From positions 2,108,001-2,172,000 of the forward strand of contig JAUCEF010000008.1 of the NCBI GenBank assembly GCA_033558025.1: DNA of 64,000 nt, in the 5' to 3' direction. The position numbers were made by a program, and so were the translations under genes. A model generated the notes under the pieces. It ran no database searches. It was not told the DNA's origin and was given only the letters and a program-made list of their open reading frames with translations. This document shows, in pieces, positions 43,915-56,079 of the stretch. The stretch comes from Phytophthora sp. 'mugwort' (taxonomy: Eukaryota; Oomycota; Peronosporomycetes; Peronosporales; Peronosporaceae). Numbering within the stretch: position 1 is the stretch's first letter; every line of letters begins with the position of its first letter.

Positions 43915-44043
43915 CCGTAAACGTTTGGACTGGACAGTATTTCGAGGCAATTGGTTCCAACGACTCATCCCAACCACGAACATATGGGATGAGCCGTGCC
44001 GGTGTTGGAACCAATACATACAGGAATACTGTTACGGTTTACA
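43915..44043. repeat. Imperfect inverted repeat, MITE-like
   Basis: ATTGGTTCCAAC (43950-43961) pairs with GTTGGAACCAAT (44004-44015); inside, CATCCCA pairs with TGGGATG; outside, CCGTAA...ACAGTATT pairs with AATACTGTTACGG in part. The whole unit is about 130 bases and could fold into one long hairpin. It may be a small non-autonomous DNA transposon. No target duplication was identified. Confidence 0.5.
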
Positions 44044-45529
44044 ACACAAATTACGGGATATCACATAACGCAACCTGTACGTGGTGCACACCAAGAGCAC
44101 ATTGCGCCACAATAGAGCCACAATAACGAAACGCGTGACAAAATTCGGGTGTCGCACACCACTCAATACCAGCGAATCATGTTAGAAATGATACTACCAT
44201 TTCTACCTATGATTTAAAGGAAGTAGGCTGTCACCGCCTTGGAACCTATGGTTGCTGTCATGAATCTTCCTTCATACTCGAAACAGCGCACTCTCCCCAA
44301 GCCCAAGATGTCCCCTTCTCGCCTCAAGATGCTCCCTATGTATTAAGTGGGCAACCGTATGCAGCGACATGGCTCGTGCAGACTCCCAGCTGCTCATGAA
44401 AGACAATAAATTTTTCATCATCGTGAAGAACCACCTGGTTCCATGCGTCGTATGCGCTTTGACGAGGCCGCACAAGACGCGATACCAGCTGCTGAAGTGC
44501 TCGTCGGAAACATTCAAGGTTGCGACACCATACGACGCATGCCCGTAGATGGGAAAGTTCATGGAGCGTGGAGTCCACGAAACGGTTTTTGTGTGTTGGT
44601 GACCCCCCCCCCCAACTCACCCCTCGGTTGAAGGACTATGGGAGTGAAATGGCAAAGCAAGGCTTAAAGCCCGCTCGAAGCCGCACGGGCATTAATCGTC
44701 GATTCGGGCTAGCGGAGGAAGAGATACCGATGTGGTATTGGAGCACACTCAAATTCGTCAGTGGTTACTTAGGCAGGAATCACAACAATAGCCAAGCTAG
44801 TCGATCCTTGTTGGCTTGCCCTAGCGGTTCGGCCCTTCCGGGACAGTGGTGCCTCGCTTCCGCCGAAACCAAGTACCCCAATTCAGTCAATACACGGAAG
44901 TCAGCTGAGCTGACTGCCTCTGGGTTAGATATCCAGTGTTCTCCGCTAAAGAGCGGTCGACGGCGCGTTAGCACTTTGACGGGTCGCCGAGAGCAAAGGC
45001 TTCTCGGCTAGAAGTGTTACGGTACTCGGGTTGTACGGCGTACCGGCCCGCCGAGTTCGGCAGGACTTGTTCCTTCGCGCTTGGCGAAACACGCCCTTCC
45101 CCGGGCCGACCTAGTTCGTTTGGCGCTACCAGTCAACACCCTACAAGGTACGCCTCTCGGGTGTCAACGATAACCGTAATCCAGCCCGTGTAGGGACTTA
45201 CCGGATAGTGTACGCTTGTCTTGGACTTGGAACGAATTACTCTGTTATTATTATTTTATCTCGCGTGAGTCCCAAAGGGGCTCGTCCTATTGTTAGCTAT
45301 GTGCCTATACAAATATCAAGTGAAATGAAATGTGGTCGGCTCAACCGACCCCCCCCGCAAAGATCTCAATGTAACGACCCAAACTCAACGGCTGGGTGAG
45401 TTCATCCAGTCGAGTAACCAAGTTGCTAACTGACTTCATACTCAGCGAGCCGTACGGTGATTACTACTTAAGTGCGATATGTGAACCGCTTCATCTGGCG
45501 TTCAATGGATATAGCGGGGGATCGGCCAA
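44044..45529. other. Repeat-like region, unclassified
   Basis: It contains overlapping minus frames at 44562-44272 and 44620-44336 (about 95 codons each, residues such as HLIHREHLEARRGHLGLG), an 11-C tract at 44603-44613, an 8-C tract near 45349, and a GC-rich stretch (45010-45230) with the look of an LTR. No coding family was recognised, and no boundaries can be fixed. Confidence 0.3.
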
Positions 45530-46100
45530 GATATGATTAAGATCCGATCTGCTTACCAACTGCCCAGACACCGACTAACGGAGGCGGTTCTCCGATGGTC
45601 CGGGATCAGCTGAACTTGGTCTCACATTGTGTACCCGTCGGTGGACTGGATCTGCTCTCTTGGGACTCCGAAGGATGCAGCGATATAAAGTCTTGAACGT
45701 CCTGGTGGGACACGGGGTGGGAGCAGCGCGGAAGTCTTCGCTCTTCTGCCGTTATTGGTTCCAATCTGAGGTAGTCGACCTTCGATCGGGGGCCTGTACT
45801 TAATCGGAGGCCGAGGTTGCCATGTGGCGTTGTTCCTTTCCTTTCCTTGAGTTGCTTGCCGCTTCCTTTAGCGGGATCTTGCGAGTTGAGAGTCGAAGCG
45901 TTCGTCGGCCAAGCACTGAATGCCGGTCGATCGAGGTATGTGCTTGAGCAGAAGTTCGCTAGCGTGGGGGAGGGTCGGCCATATCCGATCCTCTCACCGC
46001 GAACACTTGGTCTGCTACTTTTTTTTCTTGGGCTAGTTGGTACTTGGGAGGGCCAATGTAGATCCCTTCCGGCGGTGCTTAAACGCCTAAGTAGTCCAAT
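45530..46100 (-). mobile_element. Gag leader of a second copy related to the large Gypsy element, minus orientation
   Basis: Minus frame residues SPPTGTQ (near 45635) and, across a stop, PPPLVGVWAVGKQIG (near 45590-45545) match SPPTGTQ and PPPLVGVWAQCMRVG coded on the plus strand at about 50350-50460. The two stretches are therefore homologous 5' parts of related elements in opposite orientation. The copy ends at about 45530. The upstream side (46100-47500) would be its leader or LTR. Confidence 0.5.
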
Positions 46101-46289
46101 GTAAATTCGAGTCTGTTGTTTATCCTTTTCTGGTCCTATTTTCCCATCCTGAGCCCTATCTCGTATCACCTGAATCTCCTGAATCTTGCCCTTATTCAAC
46201 CACTCAACACGTACCGTCGTCACGCTTGCACATCCCCAAGGATGATTGCTGATCGAATCCCGATCTGCCAGATCGCGGATGCCCGAACA

Positions 46290-46960
46290 TGTATGTCGAT
46301 CTGACAGATCAAGGATGTCGGAACCTGTATGCCGATCGGCGAATACCGATCGACCCGGTCCGCTCGATCTCGACCGCAAGATCGATCCGATCTGCCCGAT
46401 CTAGGACGGCGGGGCGTAAGCCGACCTGTGGACGCCGGATCAGCCCGATCCTCCGAACCTTGAACACCAGATCGGCCCGATCTGCCAACCTGGATCGCTG
46501 GATCGGCCCGATCTGCCAGATCCCGTGGTCGATCGGCTCGATCTCGACTGCAAGATCGATCCGATCCGCCCGATCTCGGACGGCGGGATGTAGGCCAACC
46601 TGTGGACGCCGGATCAGCCCGGTCCTCCGAACCTCGAACACCTGATCGACCCGATCTGCCAGATCCCGTGGTCGATCGGCCCGATCTCGGCTGCAAGATC
46701 GATCCGATCTGCCCGATCTAGGACGGCGGGGCGTAAGCCGACCTGTGGACGCCGGATCAGCCCGGTCCTCCGAACCTCGAACACCTGATCGACCCGATCT
46801 GCCAGATCCCGTGGTCGATCGGCCCGATCTCGGCTGCAAGATCGATCCGATCTGCCCGATCTCGGACGGCGTGGTGTAGACCGATCTGTGGACGCCTGAT
46901 CAGTCGGATCTGCCAACCCGCGGGCCCCAAATCCGCACGATCGGGGTCCGACCGAGGTCA
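46290..46960. repeat. GATC-dense tandem repeat, 143-bp unit, about four copies
   Basis: The marker CTGTGGACGCC recurs at 46426, 46600, 46743 and 46886: two exact 143-base steps and one of 174 (a 31-base insertion in the first). Each unit is packed with GATC tetramers, up to about five in 60 bases, often as GATCGATC or GGCCCGATC-type half-palindromes. All frames are open over long distances because of the repeat, so the long frames here on the minus strand (46961-45606) should not be read as genes. Confidence 0.85.
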
Positions 46961-47535
46961 AACGGGGTTAGATCCAGTCTGATCGATTCCGTCACCGCTC
47001 GCCAGCCCTGATCTCTGATATCCCCTCGATCCGGTTCCAAATGTCCACTCGATCCTCGATCGGTCGGATGATCACAGTATAACAGATCTGTGTTGGGTGG
47101 TTGCCCGACCCCGGTTTCCTTCCTCGTCATCGAAGCATCCCCTTGCACCCCAGATAAAGTCGAACGTCGCCCCGTCTTTAACTCGTATCTCTATCCGGCT
47201 CGATCGCCCCGTCTTTCCACAGCTGGGCCGTCTTTCTCACCGATCTGGCCATTCCTTAGGGATCTGATATTCTTGGTTGACGCTTCTCCACATTCACTAC
47301 ACCACAACCGCCTGGCCATGCTACGAGCCGAGCTGGTAAGTGGCTTGGCCCAACTGGTGTGCCGAAGATTACCACATTCACTCTCGGCTTTCCCGACGCT
47401 TGGCCTCCGACTGTTCCCACGACACGCACTGCGTCGCTGACTTGACGCCTTCTCTACGATCTGGTAAGCTTCTGCTGGCTTACTTACTCAGCTCTACTTC
47501 CTGCTGAATTGCTTCCGTACTTATTGGTAACCCAA

Positions 47536-49595
47536 ATGGATAAGAAGACTTCTCCTGCTTCACCAGAACTCGAAGTTTTAGGCGGCCCCCTTATTCATTC
47601 CTCGCGAGAGACTGCGGCACTATCGCTTAGCTCACCAACAGCTCAAGGCGACCACCGCATCGATCGTAATGCTGGAACGACTCCAATCACTGCTCCATAT
47701 CTTGCTGGGAGATCTGGCGGATCGTATGAGTCAGCTGAGATCGTCACTGGTAAGCTCGCCTCTCAGCCGACTTTTCCGGAGACCGCTCGCACGATTTCTC
47801 AACTCCTAGATCGTAGAGTTCGCCGAGTTCGGTTCATAAACACTCATCCATCCCTTCTGCCTACAGGATGAACCCGTTCGATCGGCTCTGAGCTTACTTC
47901 CGGGCAGCTCAACTGAGAGGGCATCTTCCATCCACGTCGCAGCCGGTACTCAGTTCCCCTGATCTTGCCTCCTTGAGAAACCAGAGGATCTGGACGACTT
48001 CTTCGAGGCGGTATCGCCGAACTCTACGTCGCCGAGAAATCATCCATCGGACCCTCGCTCACGACCAGTTCGTCACACGTTAACGCTCAAGTCAATTCTT
48101 CTTGTTCGAGATGACGACGACTCGGCTTTTCCTCTCGCCTAGTCTTCTCCTCCTCGCCAACTATTGGATGAAGCCCCGGCGTCGAAACCAATCCCGTCGA
48201 GCTTGGACTCTCTGGCCTGTGACTCGCAAGGATATCAGCATTCCCCTAGTATGTCTCCCGTGGACAGCGACATTTATTCGCCACTTCCGTCGCCTCCGCA
48301 TGCTACTCCGCCACCGGGGTTTCGCCAGGACGGACTAATGAAGACTGGGATTCCTCCACTTCCATCAGCTGAGTTTTCACTGCCTCAGCTCGAGTCTCAG
48401 TCTCGCCGACAAGAGGCTTTAGCTGACGCACTAGAATCGGCGGAGTCCCTTCTGCTGAGCTCGAGAACTCAGTTGACGACGAAGGTCCGACTCCAACTAA
48501 TCTAGCTGAGCACTGGATGCTAATTCAAGACCACGTATTCGTTTAGCAGAAGAACTCGAGCGGACTCGACTGATGGCGTATACTCGTCATCGATCTCCGC
48601 TCCCTGATGACTGGCATCATTAGAGAAATCTTTTGGCTGCTCCTTCTCCAACCGAGATGTTGTCACTGCTCCAAGCTGGTTCCCCCCTTTAGCCGAGTTC
48701 TCCGAAGCATTAGCTCAGCTTCGGCATGATGTGACTCGACTGCACCGCGAAAATGGTGCCCTAAGCCAGAGACTGGAGACATCTTAGGCGTCAACGGCTC
48801 GGCTAGAAGCCGAATTGACTCGTGAGCGGGACAAGTGGAAACAATGGTCCACCAGGAATATTACTCTGCTGACTTCCTATCGCTTAACCATATATCGACT
48901 GGAAATGGAGAAGAGGGGGTCAACTCAGCTGGAGAATTGCCGCCATCCAAGAACATGTGGACGGGCTCTATCGCTTGATTGAGAATGGGAACAAGGGTTG
49001 CCAACACCTAACCGATCAGCTCATGGAACGTACTGTGTCTTACAATGCCTTGAAGGCTTTGTCAGATACATATTTTCGTCGTCTTCAAGAGGCGGCCAGT
49101 TTGGTGATTTCTGGTAGCGATAAGATGAGTCTTTCGGTTGGCACGTAATACGATTGAGGAGCAGAAGCGTACGGTATACTCGCCTCAAGAACATCCTCCG
49201 CCATCGCAAACCCATTTCCGCGGCAGACCCACAGGTGGCGATGGCTGCAGCTGCTGGACTTGACGCTTCGGGTCTGACTCCCCGAGATCTCAACTTGAAT
49301 GCCCGTCTGTGCCGACTTCTCGAAACCCGCTGGCCTGAGATCGCACTGGTGCAGTCTGGTGAGCCTCGTGGAATTACCTTGCAAATTTCTGCTCGGTCGA
49401 GCTCTTATCCACTTTCTGTTGGGCAGCCGAGCTCAGCAGCACGAGCCCCAGATCTGGTTCCTCCTCCCCGTATAAAGTTGACGACCCTGAGGCTGCCTTT
49501 CACACCTACTGAACAACCTCATCGAGTTCCAGAATGTCATTATCGTCAGGATCACCTGGTTCCGGTGACGCTTCCTTTCGTTCCTGGATCGATCA
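47536..49595 (+). pseudogene. Decayed coiled-coil/Ser-rich ORF, same class as other antisense ORFs here
   Basis: ATG 47536 opens MDKKTSPASPELEVLGGP and runs 111 codons before breaking. The reading resumes in other frames: a Ser/Pro-rich region (48180-48330), heptads (48350-48500, LESQSRRQEALADALESAESLL; 48700-48960, ALAQLRHDVTRLHRENGALSQRL; LEAELTRERDKWKQW), then a basic and a Ser/Gly-rich stretch (49440-49590, SSGSPGSGDASF). Numerous stops. It is cut at 49596 by insertion of the large Gypsy element. It probably belonged to a minus-strand element with its 3' end near 47 kb; that is inference. Confidence 0.5.
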
Positions 49596-49957
49596 TGTGG
49601 TATTGCAGATCCGGATAAGATGGAGGTTGACCGACAGCTGGGGGGTCCAAGTCGCCAGCGGCAGCCATGACATCGTCAAGGTGATGGATACGGAGCATGC
49701 GGCACGCCTGGTCTGTATATCGTACGGATCCTGGACCTGTCCCGTGGGATGAGATCCTACGCACCGGATCCGATCAGTTTAGTGCACCCCTGGTAAAAGA
49801 TCCGTAGCTAGATTGAGGTAGAGGAAAGACGATTGGTCAGGAGAGGGTCAGAGATGGGATCCTGGGTCATAAGTAGTCCGTAGGATAGGTTTTGGGATGG
49901 GATCCGAAGGTAGATAGGCTAAGGCATAAATCAGAACCGAATTTGCACTGGAAGACA
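49596..49957 (+). repeat. 5' LTR of the large Gypsy element
   Basis: 362 bases, TGTGGTATTG to GGAAGACA, closely matching 25068-25418 in reverse complement with sharp ends in both. The left flank has no polypurine tract and the internal Gag region lies to the right, so this is a 5' LTR. No obvious primer-binding site (TGG start) follows directly; the first bases are GACTCGACTATTG. GATC sites are frequent. Confidence 0.75.
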
Positions 49958-50322
49958 GACTCGACTATTGTATAAGGGATTTCTATTGGCCTCATACATA
50001 GATCATGTCTAACTTTGGCGATCTTCCTGCACACATGTCAGCCCCTTTATAGCTTGGCCGGGTCGCGCTCACCCTTTGGCTTCTCAACCAACCTCAAGAT
50101 CCCGCTATTAGAAGCGGCAAGCATCGTAAAGGAACAAGTATAAGTCCGATAAGGAGCAAAAACACCCTCAAGAAGGAACAACTCCGGACCCGCAGTACTA
50201 TTACGCATCTACAAGGTCTACGCAAGAGTTCAAGACCAAACCGATACCGGATCTCGTGTGCAGGAATACCCGCGCAGATCTACCCCTCCACAGTCCCCAC
50301 AAGGACGTCCAAGGCCCACCAA

Positions 50323-52840
50323 GTGCGCATCTCTTGTCAACGAGAGAGCAGAACCAGCCCGCCGACGGGTACACAAGGTGAACCACTCAGCAACAACACG
50401 GCCCCCGGAGTACCCCCTCCGTTAGTCGGTGTCTGGGCGCAGTGCATGAGAGTCGGGATCCTACTGATTTTCAGCGGATCCACTCCACCACAATGGTGCG
50501 TGCCCGGATCGCTTGGCGACGCGGGATTTCAGCGTGAGTACGAAGATGATGTGCAAGTGTGCAATGAATGGATCGGGAAATCAAGCGTCGACGGAGCCTT
50601 GACCGCCGACGGCGTCGCTGAAAGAGAGGTCCGCGGAATGGCCGAGCTCTGGGAGGTGCTCTGCCGACGGAGAGAGGATGGCCTGGCAACGGATCAGGAA
50701 GAGAAACTTCGCTTTCCTCCTCAGGTCCCGTAGGGGGACCCCCGCAGGTCTTAATGCGAGACGGGACCCGCCGGGCGAAGGGTCCGTCATCCACCACCAC
50801 TCCAGCGGGCTCAAGTGCCACGTCTAAGAAAAGACGAAGGTCACACGGAAGAAACTCAAGGCACCAGACTCGGATAGCGAAGATCGTGCTGTATTGAAGT
50901 CTACCTGGTCACGATCTAAGCTGGAGTCGGCGTACATGCGTATGGAGCTGAACGACTTCCTGCGCAAGGATCCAGTGATGCAGATCCTGCCGATGAAGCA
51001 GCTCGGATCCCGCACCGGACCTGCGTCGGCGCCGCCGTCAACCACGAACAAGCTGGACGCTGCGATAGATCTGCTGAAGATGTTGGGAGAGGCCGGCCTC
51101 ACGGTAGGAGCGTTCGACGGTGATGACCTGTTCCAGTTGGACGCCGACATGAAGCGGATCTCGGCCGCGTCGCTCTTCAACTTGCTGAAACCCCTTATGG
51201 GCGAGCGATCGGTGGCTGCAGCGCCCGAAAATAAGACCAAGCACAGCTCGACAATCGAGGCAAGGCTGGATACGTCTCGTCGCCCGAGACCAAGACGGCG
51301 TACACCAGGTCGCCGGAATACCACACACGATCATCGCAGGACGCGTCGGCTATGTCAAATGTCGGATCCAGCAGCTCATCGGAGCCGTGACGGATGTCGG
51401 CTACCGCTGTCGTAGCCGTCTCGTGGATCACATGTCGAGATCATCAAGATTATACTCCCAGTGCTCGCGGTGGTGATCTTGCGATCCCACCGATTCCATG
51501 TCGACGTCCTACGAACCCGGATCGTGCGGGAATGGAGCAGGTCGTGGAGCCCGGGCCTCTTGACGTTCTCTAAGGAAACGTGCCATAGCCGCTTGGAGGT
51601 ACGTCTCCAGACCACTGGTCAGCTCTTGGGCCAGATGCGCTAACCAGAGCCGGGCTTGCGACGATCTCACCGGACACGGAGCCGGGATCTTATCTTCCAG
51701 AGTGCTCGAAGAACGTAACTGCAGCACGCGGCACACGTTGGCCCAAGCGAGTCGTTCCGACTGGATCGTCGACGGTTCAACGCGTCAAGATGTCGGCCAT
51801 CTCGGATCTGAAGGAATTCACAGGCAAGGATCATGACGAAGATCGTGCACGAGGGTGGATCAGCAAAGTCAAGTCTGCATTCACGAGGGATATGCTACAG
51901 ATGAAGAGAAATGCCTTACCTTCGCGTATCTGCTTACCGGCCCCGCGAGGACCTGGTACAGGCAGCTGAGCTGATCCACGCGGACGAAGTGGAGTGACTT
52001 GCTCAGGAGCTCCTAGACGCGGTACTGCGGATTAGAATTTCGGTAGCATGGCAATACTACCACGCGCGCAGAGGAGACGCCGCTGGAGTATCTGCACCGC
52101 CTCAACGCCGCAGGCATGCGCGCGCGGCTGAAGAGCAAGGACGGCGACGCGAAGGCCCGTCGCGAGCAAGTGCGACACTTCATCGAGACTGTGGGAGACC
52201 CGGATCTTGCGGATCAGCTCACACTGTTGCGCTTGGCCGACGCGGATCTGCCGGAGGACGTGCTGCGCGCACGAGCGCGCGAAGTCGCGGCAGAAGAAGT
52301 GACCGGATCCGGCAAGTGCCGATCCAAGCCGAGTCCTGCGCCACCGACGGCGCCAGCCCGTATTGTACGCGCTATGAAGGTCTCAGCCGCCGGATCCGAG
52401 TTCAGATCGGACTCTGAGGAGTCAGGATCCGAAGGCGAATTGCGCCGAGCGTAAGTGGCGGCGGCGAGTGACCTGTCAGAGGCAGCTGCAGCAGCGGATC
52501 CACCAAGATCATTGGACCCTGGGCGCTCAAACGATGCGTCAGAGGATCCTCGACAGCAGGATCACCGCCCGCGTTTCGGCAGAGATGGCCAGACGCGCTG
52601 CTCGCACTGTGGATCACGTAAGCACCCGGATCTTGGGTGTTGGAACGCCTGATCTGTCAGAAGTGCGGCAAGAGAGGACATCCGTCAGGCCGGTGTTTCT
52701 TCGTGTGTCGTGGCTGTGGCGACTCCACGATCACGACAAGTGCCAGGTGGAAGAGATCTACAACCTCATCCGTCAGTGGTTCGACCCCAGAAAGCATCCG
52801 GGACTACTACCTGAGGCTGCTGAGAAGATGTTAAACTAGG
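50323..52840 (+). pseudogene. Gag of the large Gypsy element, frameshifted
   Basis: Pieces: N-terminal frame 50323-50733, a middle frame 50894-51415, and the capsid-like region 51790-52400 (SAISDLKEFTGKDHDEDRARGW, YLLTGPARTWYRQLS, LEYLHRLNAAGMRARL). Two CCHC zinc knuckles close it: C-x2-C-x4-H-x4-C at 52599-52640 (SHCGSRKHPDLG) and again at 52655-52696 (QKCGKRGHPSGR), which lie in different frames with a stop between them, so a frameshift separates them. Nucleocapsid function is lost as annotated. Confidence 0.75.
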
Positions 52841-53117
52841 ACGCTCGCTGGTTTTGAACCCGGTACGAGACGAGCGTTCAAGCTCATTCATCTATGCATT
52901 CGTGGAGAAGAAGCCGAAGGATCAAGTTAGCAGATCGCGAACTGATCTATTTGGTAATATATATGAACTTCATAGGAAACGTACGGCTATGGTGCAAGTC
53001 TTCGACCTGTTGACAACTACCAACGATCCGAGTCACAATGACTTTGGAGCTGCGGTCAGGCGGATCGCGTGGTTATTGGAAGTACCATGTCCCCGGCAAG
53101 CACTTTAAGCAGGCAAA

Positions 53118-53480
53118 GTGAACAGCAAGATCAAGAACGTCAAGGCTGTGGCGCTTCTTGATTCAGGATCCGAGGTGCCGACCATCGACGCCACCTTTGC
53201 TCTTAAAGTAGGATGCCATATCGACACAAGTCAGAGTCAAGAATGCCTCGGAATTGGTGAAAAACTGTATGTCGCGGAAGGACGCACACGGATCAAGTTT
53301 ACCTTGGCGGGATCCTTGGTGTACTTCTACGACGTCTGGGCGGGAGACGATCTGCCGCCGGACTACCAAGCCATCTTCGGCATGGACTCCATAGTCCCGG
53401 CTGGGATCTGGCTGGTCTCGGCGACGGATCCATGTGCCGGCCGGACGAGGTGCGAGTCATGTTGCATGTTGCAGGGGTGC
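53118..53480 (+). pseudogene. Gypsy aspartic protease
   Basis: VALLDSGSEVPTIDATFA carries the D-S-G motif; downstream YQAIFGMDSIVPAGI is the usual second conserved block. The frame is followed by a shift near 53440 and then, at 53588-53622, an AT-rich run (poly-T, ATTTATATTTTTTTCAG) that is out of character with the surrounding GC-rich sequence. Confidence 0.7.
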
Positions 53481-54899
53481 CGCCAGATCTGCAACGACAG
53501 ATCCCGCCCGGTGTTTGTGGGGAGATCTGACGGTGGGGGGTCGCCGAGCCCATGGAGCTCCTGCTGCGAATCCGTATGTCTGACAATACGTTTTTTTTCA
53601 AAATTATTTATATTTTTTTCAGCTAGCTCTGGTTAGCCCGCCGTGAGCGCTGAGTGCCCACCCTGGTTAAAGGCCCAGTCAGGATCCGCTACGTGCATCT
53701 CACGAACCGGGGCGGCACAAACCTGATCTTGAACAGGGATGTCGAATCGGACTATGGCTGGCCGGAGATCACATTCCTCGCCAGCCGGGCATCGTCTCTG
53801 TAGGATCCCGGTCTACGCCGAGTGGCAAACCCTGGCGTGGGAATCCACTACGGATGCAGCATCCGCCGTAGCAGCGGCGCCACCAGCGCCGGATCTGGGG
53901 CTCGCAGTTGACCGAGTGGAGTACGACCCGCCGACCAGGATCCTGCCGCGACCGAAGGCCCCTGAATCCGCAGGAAGCGAGGACGAGCGCCAAGATGCGT
54001 ACAGGGTGGCGGTAATATGCCCTCTGAATGTTAGTCAGGGACGGAATGGTGCGACATCTGAGTTGAGACATGAGCGTATCACGCCCTGTTTCATGTGCCC
54101 GGTATCGGTGACGTGCATGCGGGACGGACAATCGGCGCGAAAGTCGCGATATTTGACGGGGGTCCACGAGAAGCCCCGGCGGCGCGAGAGGGCGTGGCAG
54201 GCGCGCCCGACGACAGCGGTCAAAATGAGACCTCGTACGACCCCGCCCGAGGATGGGATCCCGAGATCGGCCCGCCGACGACGACGGACGTCACTGTCGC
54301 GAGGCGTGTTGCTGATTTTTCGGTGGGAAATGTGAGGCGATCAGGCGACCAGTCACCAGGCCCTGTACAAGTACGAGGCCCCAGTCTCATATCGCCAGAA
54401 ACGCCCGACGGCCACAATGGTTGCGCGAAGGGCGCATCGCCTAGCGAAGGCCCCAAGGGGAGTTACGCGCTCGGGCCTGGTGTGGAAGCTGTGCCAGGGG
54501 AAGACAAACCGAATGGTACCGTCCACGAGGCCGACAGAAGCTTGGAGGCTATTCAATCGCCGCTGATCGACGTGCTGGAGTCAGGTGACCTTCTGGAAGT
54601 GGATTTCCCGTCGGAGACGTTGGATCAAACCCCACGGTTTCCAAATGAGAATCCCGCGGACAAGCCCGAGGCCCAAGTCAAGGATTTCTCGGAGGATCGC
54701 CCGACGGAAGCGGCAAGAACGGATCTGGACGTTGGCACCAAGGTACATGACGATTTGAAGGAGGCTCCCGAGGTTGCCTACCACGCCGGATGCACGCTGC
54801 ACGTCGAAGACGTGCAAAGCGAGCTGGCTGTTCTGCCGGAGTGGCACCCGCCACGTCGAGGTGCGGATCGAGGATCTGCAGGCGTGGGATCCTGAGACG

Positions 54900-56016
54900 A
54901 ACACAGAGGAGGAGATCTGTCAGCTGCGCAGCATTATCTGGTCCTACCAGCACTTGCTGATCGGCAAGAGCAAGCGCTGCCTCCTGCAGCTGTGGGTATG
55001 GTGTGTGACATCGACGTTGGAAAGCCACCCCAATCGCACAACGTGTGCGAAAGATCGCCCCCAGTTCCGCGAGAAGGTATCGGATCTGCTCAAGGGATTG
55101 CTGTCGACGAAGATCATACGACACTCAACGTCTCCTTGGGCATCACCAATCGTAGTGATCATCAAGAAGAATGGTGTGGACATAAGGTTGTGTATTGATT
55201 ACCGCCTGGTCAACGGTCTCACCAAGCCGATGGGCTACCCGATGCCCCTGATCAACGATCTGCTCGAGGATCTGGACAAGGTGCTGTGGTATTGCTCGCT
55301 GGATATGGCCAGCGGCTTCTGGGTGGTGTCTATGACGGATCGCCTCGTGTCATCTCGGCATTCACCGCGCCGTTGGCCTGTTTGAGTGGAACCGCATGCC
55401 ATTCGGGCTGAAGAGCGCTCCGCAGATCTACCAAAGGCTGATCGACAACGCATTGTACGGCTTTTTACGGATCCCACCAGCAGCGGATCGAGGATCCTCA
55501 ACGGACATCTTCGAAGGAGGAGATCCGGAGGAAGTAGGTGAACCTTCCGTACTGGGGCGTCGATCCCACATCGATGTCATCCTTGTTACGGCCGGATCCT
55601 GGGATCATTTGTGCGAACGAGTGAAGCTCCTGCTCGCCGCCTGTGACCACTGGAATATCTCGATCAGTGTCGCGAAGGGCTTCTGGGGACTGAAGAAGGT
55701 AGATTACCTCGGGCATCGTGTATCCATCGAAGGCTTGGAGGCTCATCCAAAGGATCTCAGTGCGCTGGTGGATCTGCCATTCCCGAGATCTCTACGGTCT
55801 ATGCAGTTGTTCTTGGGTAGTCTGAACTACTACGGACGCTTCATCGAAGGCATGGCGGTGTACGCGTCAGTGTTGTATGAGCTGCGAGAGGTGGATTTCG
55901 CCGCGATGCATGAAGAGAGCAGGATCGCTGTCAACGAAGGGAAGATCGGCGGAGAGATCCTCGAAGGCGGGGATTCCCAGCTCGATCAGAATCCGGACGA
56001 ATCGGAGTCGAAGTGA
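54900..56016 (+). pseudogene. Gypsy reverse transcriptase with mutated active site
   Basis: RT blocks across frames: HSTSPWASPIVVIIKKNGVD, LCIDYRLVNGLTKPMGYPMP, WYCSLDMASGFWVVSMTD, then after a frameshift GLFEWNRMPFGLKSAPQIYQ and DHWNISISVAKGFWGLKKVD. The catalytic YIDD is HIDV here (55568-55576), so the second Asp has become Val (GAC to GTC). Further stops lie near 55384. Inactive. Confidence 0.8.
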
Positions 56017-56079
56017 ATCCGAGCTAGGGCAGCGTTCGCCACACTGAAGAGCAAGATCGCGACGATCCCGATCCTCCGA

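Noticed and set aside
45606..46961. Long minus-strand open frames with repeated RSGRSDRSC-like peptides
   Set aside because: They are translations of the 143-bp GATC-rich tandem repeat; the periodic peptide reflects the repeat, not a gene.
50471..50821. Minus-strand frames of about 115 codons in the Gag region
   Set aside because: They overlap the Gag frames, have no conserved features and lie outside the region of the recurrent antisense ORF.
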